Source: Alphaproteobacteria bacterium (GTDB lineage Bacteria; Pseudomonadota; Alphaproteobacteria; Caulobacterales; Caulobacteraceae). From it: a DNA stretch of 37,134 nt. The notes beneath the pieces were generated by a model. That model was not told where the DNA came from. It made no database searches and was given only the letters and a program-made list of their open reading frames with translations. Location of the stretch: positions 1 through 37,134 of the forward strand of contig JAHJOO010000030.1 of NCBI GenBank assembly GCA_018820275.1, given 5' to 3'. Of the stretch, positions 16,550 through 24,833 are shown piece by piece (positions within the stretch are counted from its first letter, which is position 1; each line of letters starts with the position of its first letter). Made by a program: the position numbers and the translations under genes.

Positions 16550-17175
16550 TTGGTCCGCAAGCCGGTCCAGCGCCGGGTCGCCGCCCAGTCCAGGCCGAGG
16601 GCGTCCAGGGCCCGCCCGACCGACTGGTCGATCAGGTCGTCCAGGCCCGTCGGGCGGGCGTAGAAGGCGGGCATCGGCGGGGCGATCACCGCGCCCATCT
16701 CGGCCAGCGCGGTCATGGTGCGCAGGTGCCCGAGGTGCAGCGGCGTCTCCCGCACCATCAGCACCAGCGGTCGGCGCTCCTTCAGCGTCACGTCGGCCGC
16801 GCGCGTCAGCAGCGACGAGGTCACGCCCGTGGCGATCTCGCTCATGGTCCGCACCGAGCACGGCGCCACGATCATGCCCCGCGTGCGGAAGCTGCCCGAG
16901 GCGATCGACGCCCCGACGTCGGCCAGCCGGTGCGTCACGTCGGCGCGGGCCTCGAGGTCGCCGACGCCAAGATCGGTCTCCTGCGCCAGGGTCAGAAGCG
17001 CCGCCTTGGTGGCCACCAGATGGGTCTCGACGCCCAGCTCTCGCAGCGCCTCCAGGGCCCGCACGCCGTAGATCACGCCCGACGCGCCGGAGATTCCGAC
17101 CACCACCCGGGGGCGTTCCGCTACGGCTCCGTTCACATCATCGGCCATTTTCGCGTCCAGGCTGGGTTCGGGCAT
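16546..17175 (-). CDS. ubiX: Flavin prenyltransferase UbiX
   Basis: Makes prenylated FMN, the cofactor for the UbiD decarboxylase in ubiquinone synthesis. The 209-residue protein carries VVVGISGASGVIYGVRALEAL near residue 24, the FMN-binding start of the family, then APCSVRTMSEIATGV and a RETPLHLGHL block that binds the prenyl phosphate. A short N-terminal extension precedes the usual start; ATG 17148 (ten residues in) is also possible, since neither start has a clear ribosome binding site. UbiD is not in this window. TIGR02444 is coupled directly downstream. Confidence 0.93.
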   Translation of the reverse strand: MPEPSLDAKMADDVNGAVAERPRVVVGISGASGVIYGVRALEALRELGVETHLVATKAALLTLAQETDLGVGDLEARADVTHRLADVGASIASGSFRTRGMIVAPCSVRTMSEIATGVTSSLLTRAADVTLKERRPLVLMVRETPLHLGHLRTMTALAEMGAVIAPPMPAFYARPTGLDDLIDQSVGRALDALGLDWAATRRWTGLRTK

Positions 17176-17266
17176 CGCGCTTGGCGAGCGTCACCGGAAT
17201 GTGATTCCACAGCGCGTCAATAGCGAGGCTCACTGCTCTTGTCCCTAAGACATGGAGGCGCAAGCC

Positions 17267-17437
17267 ATGACCATCGAGTCTCGTATTCGCGAACTGGGAA
17301 ACCGTCACCGCTCGCTGGAATCGGCCATCCGGCAGGAAGCGGGGCATCCGTCCGCGGACTCGCTGCACTTGAAGGCGCTCAAACTTCAGAAACTCAGGCT
17401 GAAGGACCAGATCAACGCGCTGCAGGACGCCCGCTGA
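17267..17437 (+). CDS. DUF465 (YdcH-like) small coiled-coil protein, second copy
   Basis: A 56-residue charged helical protein with the DUF465 layout: a helix ending in SLESAIRQE, a turn with HPSADSLHLKAL, and a second helix LQKLRLKDQINAL. ATG 17267 is preferred over ATG 17252 because the GGAGG at 17254-17258 lies eight bases before 17267 and would be inside the longer version. A strong terminator follows at 17464. It is single, running against trcR. Function unknown. Confidence 0.85.
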   Translation: MTIESRIRELGNRHRSLESAIRQEAGHPSADSLHLKALKLQKLRLKDQINALQDAR

Positions 17438-17463
17438 CGTCCTGATATCCGCTCCAGAGCGAG

Positions 17464-17493
17464 GACGGCCCCGGGATCATCCCCGGGGCCGTC
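17464..17493 (+). terminator. Rho-independent terminator after DUF465
   Basis: A perfect twelve-pair stem (17464-17475 with 17482-17493) with a six-base loop, followed by TTCATTT. It sits 27 bases after the DUF465 stop and 12 bases before the end of trcR on the opposite strand. The T-rich side favours the plus-strand gene, but the symmetrical stem may also stop trcR transcripts. Confidence 0.85.
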
Positions 17494-17504
17494 TTCATTT
17501 CCGC

Positions 17505-18179
17505 TCAGTCGCGCGGACCGAACACCGACTCGGCGGTGTGCGAAGGGCCCCGCCGCTCTTCCTCTTCCGGCACGAACTCCGGTTCGGCGGCGGCCGCCTC
17601 GGCCTCGCCGGCCGCGCGCAGGGTCGCCCCGCCCGATTTGGCGTCGTCGCGGGCCTTCTTCTCGGCGGCCTTCTTGATCAGATCGTCCAGCGCCAGCTGT
17701 CCGACCAGGCCCAGGGTCACCGGGTCGACCGGCTTGATGTTGGCCGTGTTCCAGTGCGTGCGGTTGCGGACGCTCTCGATCGTGGCCTTGGTCGTGCCCA
17801 GCATCTTGGCGATCTGGGCGTCGGTCACCTCGGGGTGGTTCTTGACGAACCACATGATGGCGTCCGGCCGGTCCTGACGACGCGACACCGGCGTGTACTT
17901 CGGTGCCGGCTTGGCCGACTTCAGCAGTTCGGCGTGACGGCTGACGACCGCCTTCATGCGGTAGGAGTCGTCATTCTGGGCGCGGTCCAGCTCCTCACGG
18001 GTCAGCTGGCCGTTGACCAGCGGGTCGGCGCCGCGGATGTCGCGCGCCACATCGCCGTCGGCGATGCCGCGCACTTCCAGCGGGTGCAGGCCGCAGAAGT
18101 CGGCGATTTGCTCGAAGGTCAGCGAGGTGTTCTCGACCAGCCAGACCGCGGTGGCCTTGGGCATGAGGATGTCGGTCAT
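17505..18179 (-). CDS. trcR: Cell cycle transcriptional regulator TrcR (DUF1013)
   Basis: A 224-residue protein of the DUF1013 family, which in Caulobacter is TrcR, reported to track with RNA polymerase and influence cell-cycle transcription. An N-terminal helix-turn-helix-like block (AVWLVENTSLTFEQIADFCG, residues 11-30) and a second one (DAQIAKMLGTTKATIESVRN, about 119-138) are visible. A WNTANIKPVDPV stretch follows, then an acidic, alanine-rich tail from about residue 170 that is probably disordered. The start is ATG 18179. A long hairpin element lies about 45 bases upstream in its leader. The assignment rests on full-length family resemblance. Confidence 0.9.
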   Translation of the reverse strand: MTDILMPKATAVWLVENTSLTFEQIADFCGLHPLEVRGIADGDVARDIRGADPLVNGQLTREELDRAQNDDSYRMKAVVSRHAELLKSAKPAPKYTPVSRRQDRPDAIMWFVKNHPEVTDAQIAKMLGTTKATIESVRNRTHWNTANIKPVDPVTLGLVGQLALDDLIKKAAEKKARDDAKSGGATLRAAGEAEAAAAEPEFVPEEEERRGPSHTAESVFGPRD

Positions 18180-18220
18180 GACGTTTCCCGTGCGGGGCGG
18201 CCGCGGACGTGCGACGCGCC

Positions 18221-18262
18221 GGAAATGACGGCGCCCGACCTTTCGGCCGGGCGCGGAATGAC
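18221..18262. repeat. REP-like palindromic element in the trcR leader
   Basis: A ten-pair stem with one A-C mismatch (18231-18240 with 18245-18254) closed by a TTTC loop. It is flanked by near-identical short repeats, GGAAATGACG on one side and GGAATGACA on the other. This architecture resembles the small repeated palindromes scattered between genes in many alphaproteobacteria. It could equally be a leader structure for trcR. The rest of 18180-18410 shows no gene. Confidence 0.5.
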
Positions 18263-18410
18263 ATGCCTATAGGCGCGTTCGTCGGAAAAGGGAACGGAAT
18301 CCCGCGTCTTCGCGATCGCCCCGATCTCGTACAGCCAAGGTTCATCTGCGAGGGTGAACAAGGGTCGTCAGGACGCGTTGTGCGTCGGAGCTTTCCTTGA
18401 GGAGGGAAAC

Positions 18411-19016
18411 ATGTCGATCCTGGAACTGGCCGCCGTGGCCGCGTTCGCCCTGTCCGCCCAGGACCCCGCCTACGCCCAGGACCCGGGCGCCCAGCGTGCG
18501 GCGCCGCGCGGCAGCTACCGCGACAGCTGTCAGGAAGAGTACGTCAACCGCGGGCGGCTGTACGCCGACTGCCGCGACCGCCAGGGGCGGCTGCGCGGGA
18601 CGTCGATCGAGCTGACCCAGTGCGGTCCGTACAACATCGCCAACGACGACGGCCGTCTGGTCTGCGGACCGCATCGCGGAACCTACGAGGACCGGCCGGG
18701 TCGCCCCGGCGGCGGCTGGGGCGACGACCGTCCCGGTGCCGGCGGCGGTCGCGGCTCCGCGGTGATCTACACCGACGCCAACTATCGCGGCGCGTCGCAG
18801 CGGATCGACGGCGAGGTGCCGAACCTGGCCAACACCGGCTTCAACGACCGCATCAGCTCGATGCAGCTGCGCGGACGGTGGGAGGTCTGCACCGACGCCT
18901 ATTTCCGCGGCACCTGCCGGATCATCGACGGCGACGTGCGCAATCTCGGCAACACCGGGCTGAACGACCGCATCTCGTCCCTGCGTCCGGTGCGCGGTGG
19001 TGGCGGGCGCTGGTAA
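18411..19016 (+). CDS. Secreted CVNH plus beta/gamma-crystallin domain protein
   Basis: A 201-residue protein. The ATG at 18411 has a strong GAGGAGGG just upstream. Residues 1-23 form a short signal-like segment ending AYAQ, odd in having no basic residue. Residues about 35-85 match a cyanovirin-N homology (CVNH) domain with four cysteines, including SYRDSC and ELTQCGP. A Gly/Pro/Arg-rich linker follows to about residue 118. The C-terminal part has two beta/gamma-crystallin Greek-key repeats, each ending with NDRISS, which fits the calcium-binding motif N/D-N/D-X-X-S/T-S. Each repeat also carries YRG or FRG. CVNH binds mannose-type glycans and the crystallin part likely binds calcium, so a secreted glycan-binding role is inferred. 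The native ligand is unknown. Confidence 0.8.
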   Translation: MSILELAAVAAFALSAQDPAYAQDPGAQRAAPRGSYRDSCQEEYVNRGRLYADCRDRQGRLRGTSIELTQCGPYNIANDDGRLVCGPHRGTYEDRPGRPGGGWGDDRPGAGGGRGSAVIYTDANYRGASQRIDGEVPNLANTGFNDRISSMQLRGRWEVCTDAYFRGTCRIIDGDVRNLGNTGLNDRISSLRPVRGGGGRW

Positions 19017-19019
19017 GCG

Positions 19020-19991
19020 TCAGACCGTCAGCACGATCTTGCCGACGTGGGCGCCCGCCTCCAGCCGGAGGTGGGCGTCCCGCGCCCGGTCCAACGGGAA
19101 GACAGCGTCGATCGGCGGCCTGACCCGGCCCTGCGCAACCCAGGGCCAGACCCTGCGCTCGACCTCGGCGATCAGACGTGCCTTCTCGTCCGCCGGCCGC
19201 GCCCGCAGCGTGGATCCGGTCAGCACCTGCCGCTTCAGCATCAGCCGCATCAGATCGATCTCCGCCAGCGCACCGGACTGGGTTCCGATCACGACCCAGC
19301 GCCCGAAGGCGTTCAGCGCTGCCTGGTTCACGCCCGCATAGGCCGCCCCGACCATGTCCAGGATCACGTCGGCGCCGCCTGCGCCGCGGACCGCCGCGGC
19401 GAGATCGACGGTGGTGGCGTCGAGGCTGACGTCGGCGCCGAGCCTCAGGGCCTCGGCCGCCTTCCCGGCCCCCCTCGACGTGGCGATCACCCGCGCGCCG
19501 TGCGCCTTCGCCATCTGGATCGCCGTCACGCCGATGCCGCTGGTGGCGCCGTGGACCAGCAGGGTCTCGTCCGGCTTCAGTCCGCCCGCCTCGAACACAT
19601 TGGCCCAGACGGTCGTCACCGTCTCGGGCAGCGCGGCGGCTTCGTGCGGCGTCAGGTCGGCGGGAACGGGCAGGGCGTGGCGCGCGTCCACCACGGCCAG
19701 TTCGGCATAGCCGCCCCCGCCCAGCAGGGCGCAGACCCGGTCACCCGTTTTCCAGCGCTCCACGGCGGTGCCGACGGCCCGAACGTCGCCGGCGACCTCA
19801 AGTCCCGGAATCGGACTGGCCCCCGGCGGCGCGGGATAGAGGCCGGCGCGCTGCAGCAGGTCCGGCCGGTTCACGCCGGCGGCGTGCACGCGGATCAGGA
19901 TTTCGCCGGGACCCGGCGTCGGATCCGGGACCTCGAACACCCGCAGCGCCTCGGCCGGTCCCGTTCCGCCGTCTATCCCGATCGCCCGCAT
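19020..19991 (-). CDS. NAD(P)H-quinone oxidoreductase (zinc-independent MDR, PIG3-like)
   Basis: A 323-residue medium-chain dehydrogenase/reductase of the quinone oxidoreductase branch. Family blocks include VHAAGVNRPDLLQRAGLYP near residue 45, PGLEVAGDV, the nucleotide-binding VHGATSGIGVTAIQMAKA near 150, and ILDMVGAAYAG. Zinc ligands of alcohol dehydrogenases are absent. It should reduce quinones or alpha,beta-unsaturated carbonyls with NADPH. ATG 19991 is preferred because GAGGA lies four bases upstream; a TTG at 20009 would put that element inside the coding region. It converges with the CVNH gene, three bases apart. Confidence 0.88.
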   Translation of the reverse strand: MRAIGIDGGTGPAEALRVFEVPDPTPGPGEILIRVHAAGVNRPDLLQRAGLYPAPPGASPIPGLEVAGDVRAVGTAVERWKTGDRVCALLGGGGYAELAVVDARHALPVPADLTPHEAAALPETVTTVWANVFEAGGLKPDETLLVHGATSGIGVTAIQMAKAHGARVIATSRGAGKAAEALRLGADVSLDATTVDLAAAVRGAGGADVILDMVGAAYAGVNQAALNAFGRWVVIGTQSGALAEIDLMRLMLKRQVLTGSTLRARPADEKARLIAEVERRVWPWVAQGRVRPPIDAVFPLDRARDAHLRLEAGAHVGKIVLTV

Positions 19992-20067
19992 CCGGTCCTC
20001 GCTTGCCAAGCGCCGCGCCCCGGCGCTTCATAGAGGGCTAGGTCGAGCGCCGCCAAGGGAGGCCGTC

Positions 20068-20271
20068 ATGTCGTTCGAGGATCTGGAGCCCCGGCGCGTA
20101 AGGGGCCCACTGGCCGAACTGGGACGCGAGGATCTGGACCTGCACTCCGTCGAGGACTGTGAGGAGCGCATCGCCGCGCTCGAGGCCGAGATCGTGCGCA
20201 CCCGCGCGGCCATGGACAAAAAGGCCGCACGCAAGTCCGCGGCCGACGCCCTGTTCAATTTCGGTCGGTGA
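20068..20271 (+). CDS. DUF1192 family protein
   Basis: A 67-residue cytoplasmic protein with the DUF1192 pattern: PRRVRGPLAELGREDLDLHSV at the N terminus, then a helical LEERIAALEAE-like stretch and an ADALFNF end. GGGAGG lies five bases before the ATG. Members are restricted mainly to alphaproteobacteria and have no assigned role. It precedes rcdA by about 80 bases in the same direction and may be transcribed with it. Confidence 0.88.
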   Translation: MSFEDLEPRRVRGPLAELGREDLDLHSVEDCEERIAALEAEIVRTRAAMDKKAARKSAADALFNFGR

Positions 20272-20353
20272 CGGGTGGACGCCGCTGGCATGACCGTTGC
20301 ACACCGGGAGGATGCGGGCCCCGTCCGTCCGCGCGTGCCAAGAGCGTTCCCGT

Positions 20354-20887
20354 ATGCTGTCGATGGATTCCATGATTGACGACGCCGGTCCCGACGTCGC
20401 CTCCGGTCGACCGCGCGCGGTCGTGGTGCGCGAATTCGCCGCCTCTGAACTGTTCGAACGCACCTTCCGCGAGGGCATGGAGCTGGTCGAGGAGGTCGCC
20501 GCGTATCTCGACGGCGACGGCCGGCGGGAATCCAAGCTGCTGAGCCGCGCCGCGGCCCTGGCCTATGCGTCCGAGAGCATGTCGCTGACGACGCGTCTGA
20601 TGCAGATGGCGTCGTGGCTGCTGGTCCAACGCGCGGTGCGCGAAGGCGACATGACGCCCGAGGTCGCCTGCGACGCCCGCTACCGTCTCGCCGCGCCGCG
20701 CCCGCGCACGGAGCCCAGCCACCCCGACCTGCCCATTGCCCTGGTGGAACACGTGGTCCGCGCCGAGCGCCTCTACGAGCGCGCCCTGCATCTGGATCGT
20801 CGCATGTACGTGGACCTGGAGGCCGACGAGCCGGTCAATCCCGTGCTCAGCCAGATGGATCGCCTGACGGCGGCGTTCAGAAACTAG
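20354..20887 (+). CDS. rcdA: ClpXP protease adaptor RcdA (DUF1465)
   Basis: A 177-residue helical protein of the DUF1465 family, whose Caulobacter member RcdA is the adaptor that links substrates to CpdR-primed ClpXP for cell-cycle degradation of CtrA and others. The family core is unmistakable: SELFERTFREGMELVEEVA, the GDGRRESKLLSR segment, YASESMSLTTRLMQMASWLL and a final HVVRAERLYERAL helix. ATG 20354 gives a length close to the Caulobacter protein; ATGs at 20363 and 20372 are alternatives. A GANTC site, the CcrM methylation target, lies across the start at 20366-20370. The 3' end converges with the L,D-transpeptidase, three bases apart. Confidence 0.9.
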   Translation: MLSMDSMIDDAGPDVASGRPRAVVVREFAASELFERTFREGMELVEEVAAYLDGDGRRESKLLSRAAALAYASESMSLTTRLMQMASWLLVQRAVREGDMTPEVACDARYRLAAPRPRTEPSHPDLPIALVEHVVRAERLYERALHLDRRMYVDLEADEPVNPVLSQMDRLTAAFRN

Positions 20888-20890
20888 GTC

Positions 20891-22447
20891 CTACGGCCCG
20901 ACGTCGTTCTCGTCGGCACGGCCGTCGATGATCGGGGCCGGCAGGTTCACGGCGATGCCCAGGGCGTCGGCCAGCTTGTCGTCGCGCTTGTAGACGTCCT
21001 CGCGGAAGGCGACGCGGCCCTGGCCGTCGACGAAGGCCGTCCAGTACAGCAGGCGCACGCCGATCTCGCGGCCCGTCGTCACCCGCGTGGTGCGGCGGCT
21101 GTCCAGCGCGGTGTCGAACTCGCCCAGCTTGGCCGGATCGGGCGACAGCAGCAGCCGGGCGAAGTCGATGGCGCCCTGCACCCGCACGCAGCCGTGCGAC
21201 CGGTGACGATAGGCGTTGTTGAACGCCGCCTTGGACGGGGTGTCGTGCAGGAAGATGGCGTAGCTGTCACGCAGCTCGAACTTGACATAGCCAAGGGCGG
21301 CCTGCGGTCCGGCGCGCTGGATCACGGTGCCGTTCTGCACATACATGTCGTTGGCAGCCAGATAGGCCGGTCCGCGCGGCAGGATCTCGTTCCGGGCGAT
21401 GCCTGCGGGCACGTACCAGGGCGGATTGGCCACGACCGAGGCGAAGGGCTTTTCCAGACTGGGCGTCTGATTGGCCGGCGTGCCGACCACGACGCGGTTG
21501 GAATGGGTCGGCTTGCCGTCCTTCCAGTAGACCATGATCGCGGCGGCCGTGTTCACCTCGATGCGCTCGTCCGGCACGTCGCGGGCCAGCCAGCGCCGGC
21601 GCTCCAGGTTCAGGGCGATCTGGCGGGCGCGGTTCTCCGCGGTCGCCGACAGCGACCGCTGGGTGCCCGAGCCGATGCGGGCGTCGCCCAGCAGGCCGTG
21701 GCGCACCTGGAAGCCGCGCACGGCCTCCTGCAGTTCCGGTCCGTACACCAGGCCCTCGGCCAGCAAGCGCGCGCCCACGGGCGCGGAGACGTCGCCCTCG
21801 GCCATCAGGCGTTCGATCAGCACCGGGATGCGCGGGTCGCTCTGGCCGGGCTCGATGTTGGCGCCCGGACGGAAGGCCGGCCAGCCGCCGCCGTCGCGGA
21901 TCAGGCGGCGATAGCGGACGTAGCCGGCCGACAGGTTGGCATAGCCGATGTCGGTGGGGGCCAGGCCCTCGACCCAGTCCAGCAGGGCGTTGCGGGTCAG
22001 GGCGTCATGCAAGCCGCCCGGCAGGTCGACGCGGTTCTTGCGCATCTCCCACAGATCCTCGACCGTCTCCGGCCGGATCCGCCCCTCGGACAGGACGCGG
22101 CAGTAGTCGAGCAGGGCCGCGGTGGTCAGCATCTCCGACCGCGCGCGGTCGGCGGCCAGTCGGTCGAAATCGAAATGGTCGCCCTGGGCCAGGCCGTGCC
22201 GCTCGGCCCGCGACGCGACCGTCCGCAGGGCCTGCACCCGCGCCGCTGTCCACACCGGGGTCCAGCCGTTCTTCTCGTAGAAGGCGCGGACGTCGGGCTG
22301 GATGGTGGCCGGCAGGCGCGCCAACTGCTCGTTGAAGGTGTTGTAGAACTGGACCGCGTCCGGATCCCGGGACTGGGCCCCGGCCGGCGTCGTCATGGCC
22401 ATCATGGCCGCCGTGGCGGCGCCCATACCCAGTTCGCGACGGTTCAT
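20891..22447 (-). CDS. L,D-transpeptidase, YcbB (LdtD) type
   Basis: A 518-residue periplasmic enzyme that forms L,D (3-3) cross-links in peptidoglycan or related attachments. A twin-arginine-like N terminus (NRRELG) precedes a hydrophobic run ending AGAQ near residue 25. A scaffold region follows, then a peptidoglycan-binding repeat (ELQEAVRGFQVRHGLL, about 235-250). The YkuD catalytic domain is at about 300-450 with SHGCVRV, placing the nucleophilic Cys. A C-terminal extension resembling that of YcbB is present. It is divergent from nothing nearby on its upstream side except rpmE, which runs in the same direction. Confidence 0.92.
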   Translation of the reverse strand: MNRRELGMGAATAAMMAMTTPAGAQSRDPDAVQFYNTFNEQLARLPATIQPDVRAFYEKNGWTPVWTAARVQALRTVASRAERHGLAQGDHFDFDRLAADRARSEMLTTAALLDYCRVLSEGRIRPETVEDLWEMRKNRVDLPGGLHDALTRNALLDWVEGLAPTDIGYANLSAGYVRYRRLIRDGGGWPAFRPGANIEPGQSDPRIPVLIERLMAEGDVSAPVGARLLAEGLVYGPELQEAVRGFQVRHGLLGDARIGSGTQRSLSATAENRARQIALNLERRRWLARDVPDERIEVNTAAAIMVYWKDGKPTHSNRVVVGTPANQTPSLEKPFASVVANPPWYVPAGIARNEILPRGPAYLAANDMYVQNGTVIQRAGPQAALGYVKFELRDSYAIFLHDTPSKAAFNNAYRHRSHGCVRVQGAIDFARLLLSPDPAKLGEFDTALDSRRTTRVTTGREIGVRLLYWTAFVDGQGRVAFREDVYKRDDKLADALGIAVNLPAPIIDGRADENDVGP

Positions 22448-22544
22448 GCTCGGTCCGGTCTCACGCTTTCGGGCGTCGACGCTCGCCGCCCGCGTCCCAT
22501 ATGGGAAACGTGAGCCAGCTTATCGACGTTCCGGCGGAATCGAA

Positions 22545-22570
22545 AGCGCCGGCCCCCTGGGACCGGCGCT
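22545..22570 (-). terminator. Rho-independent terminator of rpmE
   Basis: Read on the minus strand, about 50 bases after the rpmE stop, an eight-pair stem AGCGCCGG with CCGGCGCT (22563-22570 with 22545-22552) encloses a ten-base loop and is followed by TTCGATT. The tail is only moderately T-rich, but the position directly after a single ribosomal protein gene supports the call. Confidence 0.65.
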
Positions 22571-22622
22571 CGGGCGACACGAGGCCGCATCCTGTGTCCC
22601 GGCGCACACGCGCCGGATCGGC

Positions 22623-22847
22623 TCACTTCTTGATGAAGCCGGCGAACTTGTTGTTGAACTTCGAGACGCGGCCGGCGCGGTCCATCAGATGGGCGTTGCC
22701 GCCGGTCCAGGCCGGGTGCGTCAGCGGATCGATGTCCAGATTCAGCGTCGCGCCTTCCTTCTGGTAGGTCGACCGCGTCTGGTAGCTGGTGCCGTCCGTC
22801 ATCGTCACGGTGATGAAGTGGTAGTCGGGGTGGGTGTCGGCCTTCAT
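22623..22847 (-). CDS. rpmE: 50S ribosomal protein bL31, cysteine-free form
   Basis: A 74-residue ribosomal protein with the bL31 start KADTHPDYH, the central [17 protein letters not shown] and the HPAWTGG segment. The zinc-binding cysteines of the E. coli RpmE type are all absent, so this is a zinc-independent C-minus form, as is common in alphaproteobacteria. The ATG at 22847 matches the usual start. A 21-base GC hairpin lies about 65 bases upstream in the leader. It is divergent from the ABC exporter gene. Confidence 0.95.
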   Translation of the reverse strand: MKADTHPDYHFITVTMTDGTSYQTRSTYQKEGATLNLDIDPLTHPAWTGGNAHLMDRAGRVSKFNNKFAGFIKK

Positions 22848-22912
22848 GGCGATGATCCGGTCCAGAAACGCGCGGTGACGATGCCGACCGTCGGTGCGCA
22901 AGAATGACGTAA

Positions 22913-22933
22913 GCCGCAGGCGGGGCCTGCGGC
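22913..22933. promoter_or_regulatory. Hairpin in the rpmE / ABC exporter divergent region
   Basis: An eight-pair stem GCCGCAGG with CCTGCGGC around a CGGGG loop, 66 bases before the rpmE start and 50 bases before the exporter start. No T-run follows on either side, so it is not a plain terminator. It may be a leader structure of rpmE, several of whose relatives in other phyla are autoregulated, but nothing shows this here. Confidence 0.3.
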
Positions 22934-22982
22934 GAGGGCGGGCGTTTACACCGGAGACGGTTCCGGGGCAAGAGGCGCGGGC

Positions 22983-24830
22983 ATGACCGACGCCGCCGCC
23001 GCCACCTCCGCTCCGAACGCCGACGGCCGTCCCGGAGCGGGGGCCCAGCTGTCGGAACGTCTGGCCGAGGCTGGCGAGCGCCGCGCGCGCAGCCGCAATG
23101 TCCGGCCGCTGGCCCGCCTGCTGCCCTATGCGGCCGCCCACGCCGGCCATGCGGGCATGGCGGCGCTCTGGCTGCTGCTGTCCACCTCGGCGTCGCTGGG
23201 CCTGACGATCACGGCGCGCGGCGCCATCGACAACGGCTTTCTGGACAGCGGTGCCGGTCTGAACCTGTGGTTCGGCCTGCTGGGGGCCAACGCGCTCTTT
23301 CTCGGGCTGGCCACGGCCTTCCGCTACTATTTCGTCACGCGGACGGGCGAGCGGATCGTCGCCGACCTGCGCGAGGGCCTGTTCCGGCGCGTCCTGACCC
23401 TCGACCCCGGCTTCTACGTGAAGATGCGGACCGGCGAGGTGCTGTCGCGCCTGACGACCGACATCTCGCTGGTCGAGACCCTGCTGACCACCTCCGTCTC
23501 CTACGCCCTGCGCAACCTGCTGACCCTGGTCGGGGCGATCATCCTGCTGTTCTTCGTCTCGCCCAAGCTGACGGGTCTTGTGGTGCTGGTCGTGCCACTG
23601 CTGATCGTGCCCCTGTTCCTGTTCGGCCGCATCGTCCGGCGGTTGACGGTGAAGACCCAGGACGCCTTCGCCGACGCCGTCGCCTCGGCCGGCGAGAGCG
23701 TCGACGCGGTGGAGACGGTCCAGGCCTTCGGACGCGAGGGCACGGCCATCGGCCGGTTCGAAGCGGCGGTCGAGGCCTCCTTCGCCACCTCGATCATCCG
23801 CATGAAGGCGCGCGCGGTCATGACGGCCCTGATCATCGTCGTCATGTTCGGCGGCATCACCCTGGTCCTGTGGCTGGGGGCCCAGGACGTGGTCGCCGGC
23901 CGCATGAGCCCCGGCGCCCTGCTGCAGTTCGTCCTGCTGTCGACCTTCGCCGGCGGTGCCGTCGGCGCGCTGGGCGAAAGCTGGGGCGACGTCCAGAAGG
24001 CCGCCGGCGCCATGGAACGCATCGACGAGCTGATGCGGGCCGAGCCCCTGATCGCCGCCCCGGCCTCACCCCGCGCCCTGCCCACGCCGCCGCGCGGCGA
24101 GGTGTCGATGTCGGGCGTCGACTTTGCCTATCCCGGGCGGCCAGACCTGCCGGCGCTGGGCGGCTTCTCCCTGACCGTCCGGCCGGGCGAGACGGTGGCG
24201 CTGGTGGGGCCCTCGGGTGCCGGCAAGTCCACGGTCTTCCGCCTGCTGCTGCGCTTCTATGATCCGCAGAGCGGGGTGGTCTCGGTCGAAGGCGTCGACG
24301 TGCGCGAGGCCGATCCGGCCGAGGTGCGCGGCCGCTTCGCCTGGGTGTCGCAGGAGGCACCGCTGTTCTCCGGATCGGCGACGGAGAACGTCCGCTTCGG
24401 CCGGGATTCGGCGACCGACGAAGAGATTCTCGACGCCACCGACCGGGCCCAGGCCCGCGGCTTCATCGAGGCCTTGCCGCAGGGCTTCGACACCCCTCTG
24501 GGCGAGCGCGGCAAGACCCTGTCCGGCGGCCAGCGCCAGCGCCTGGCCATCGCCCGGGCCCTCATCCGCCACGCCCCCATCCTGCTGCTGGACGAGGCCA
24601 CCAGCGCGCTGGATTCAGAGAACGAGCATCTGGTTCAGGCGGCGCTCGATCACGCCATGGAGGCGCGCACCACCCTGGTCATCGCCCACCGTCTGGCCAC
24701 CGTCCTGCGCGCCGACCGCATTGTCGTGATGGACGCCGGCCGCGTGGTCGAGGAAGGGACCCACCACGAGCTGGTGGCGCGCGGCGGCCTCTATGCCCGG
24801 TTGGCCGAGCTGCAGTTCCGGGGCGACTGA
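22983..24830 (+). CDS. ABC exporter, fused membrane and ATPase domains (MsbA-like)
   Basis: A 615-residue half-transporter that should work as a homodimer. After a polar leader of about 40 residues come six transmembrane helices (about 45-330), with the coupling-region segment [15 protein letters not shown]. The ATPase domain has the Walker [10 protein letters not shown] near 405, the signature [15 protein letters not shown] near 515, Walker [15 protein letters not shown] and the switch His in IAHRL. Family relatives export lipids, lipopolysaccharide precursors or drugs; the substrate cannot be told. It is a single gene, convergent with the glycerophosphodiesterase. Confidence 0.92.
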   Translation: MTDAAAATSAPNADGRPGAGAQLSERLAEAGERRARSRNVRPLARLLPYAAAHAGHAGMAALWLLLSTSASLGLTITARGAIDNGFLDSGAGLNLWFGLLGANALFLGLATAFRYYFVTRTGERIVADLREGLFRRVLTLDPGFYVKMRTGEVLSRLTTDISLVETLLTTSVSYALRNLLTLVGAIILLFFVSPKLTGLVVLVVPLLIVPLFLFGRIVRRLTVKTQDAFADAVASAGESVDAVETVQAFGREGTAIGRFEAAVEASFATSIIRMKARAVMTALIIVVMFGGITLVLWLGAQDVVAGRMSPGALLQFVLLSTFAGGAVGALGESWGDVQKAAGAMERIDELMRAEPLIAAPASPRALPTPPRGEVSMSGVDFAYPGRPDLPALGGFSLTVRPGETVALVGPSGAGKSTVFRLLLRFYDPQSGVVSVEGVDVREADPAEVRGRFAWVSQEAPLFSGSATENVRFGRDSATDEEILDATDRAQARGFIEALPQGFDTPLGERGKTLSGGQRQRLAIARALIRHAPILLLDEATSALDSENEHLVQAALDHAMEARTTLVIAHRLATVLRADRIVVMDAGRVVEEGTHHELVARGGLYARLAELQFRGD

Positions 24831-24833
24831 GCT

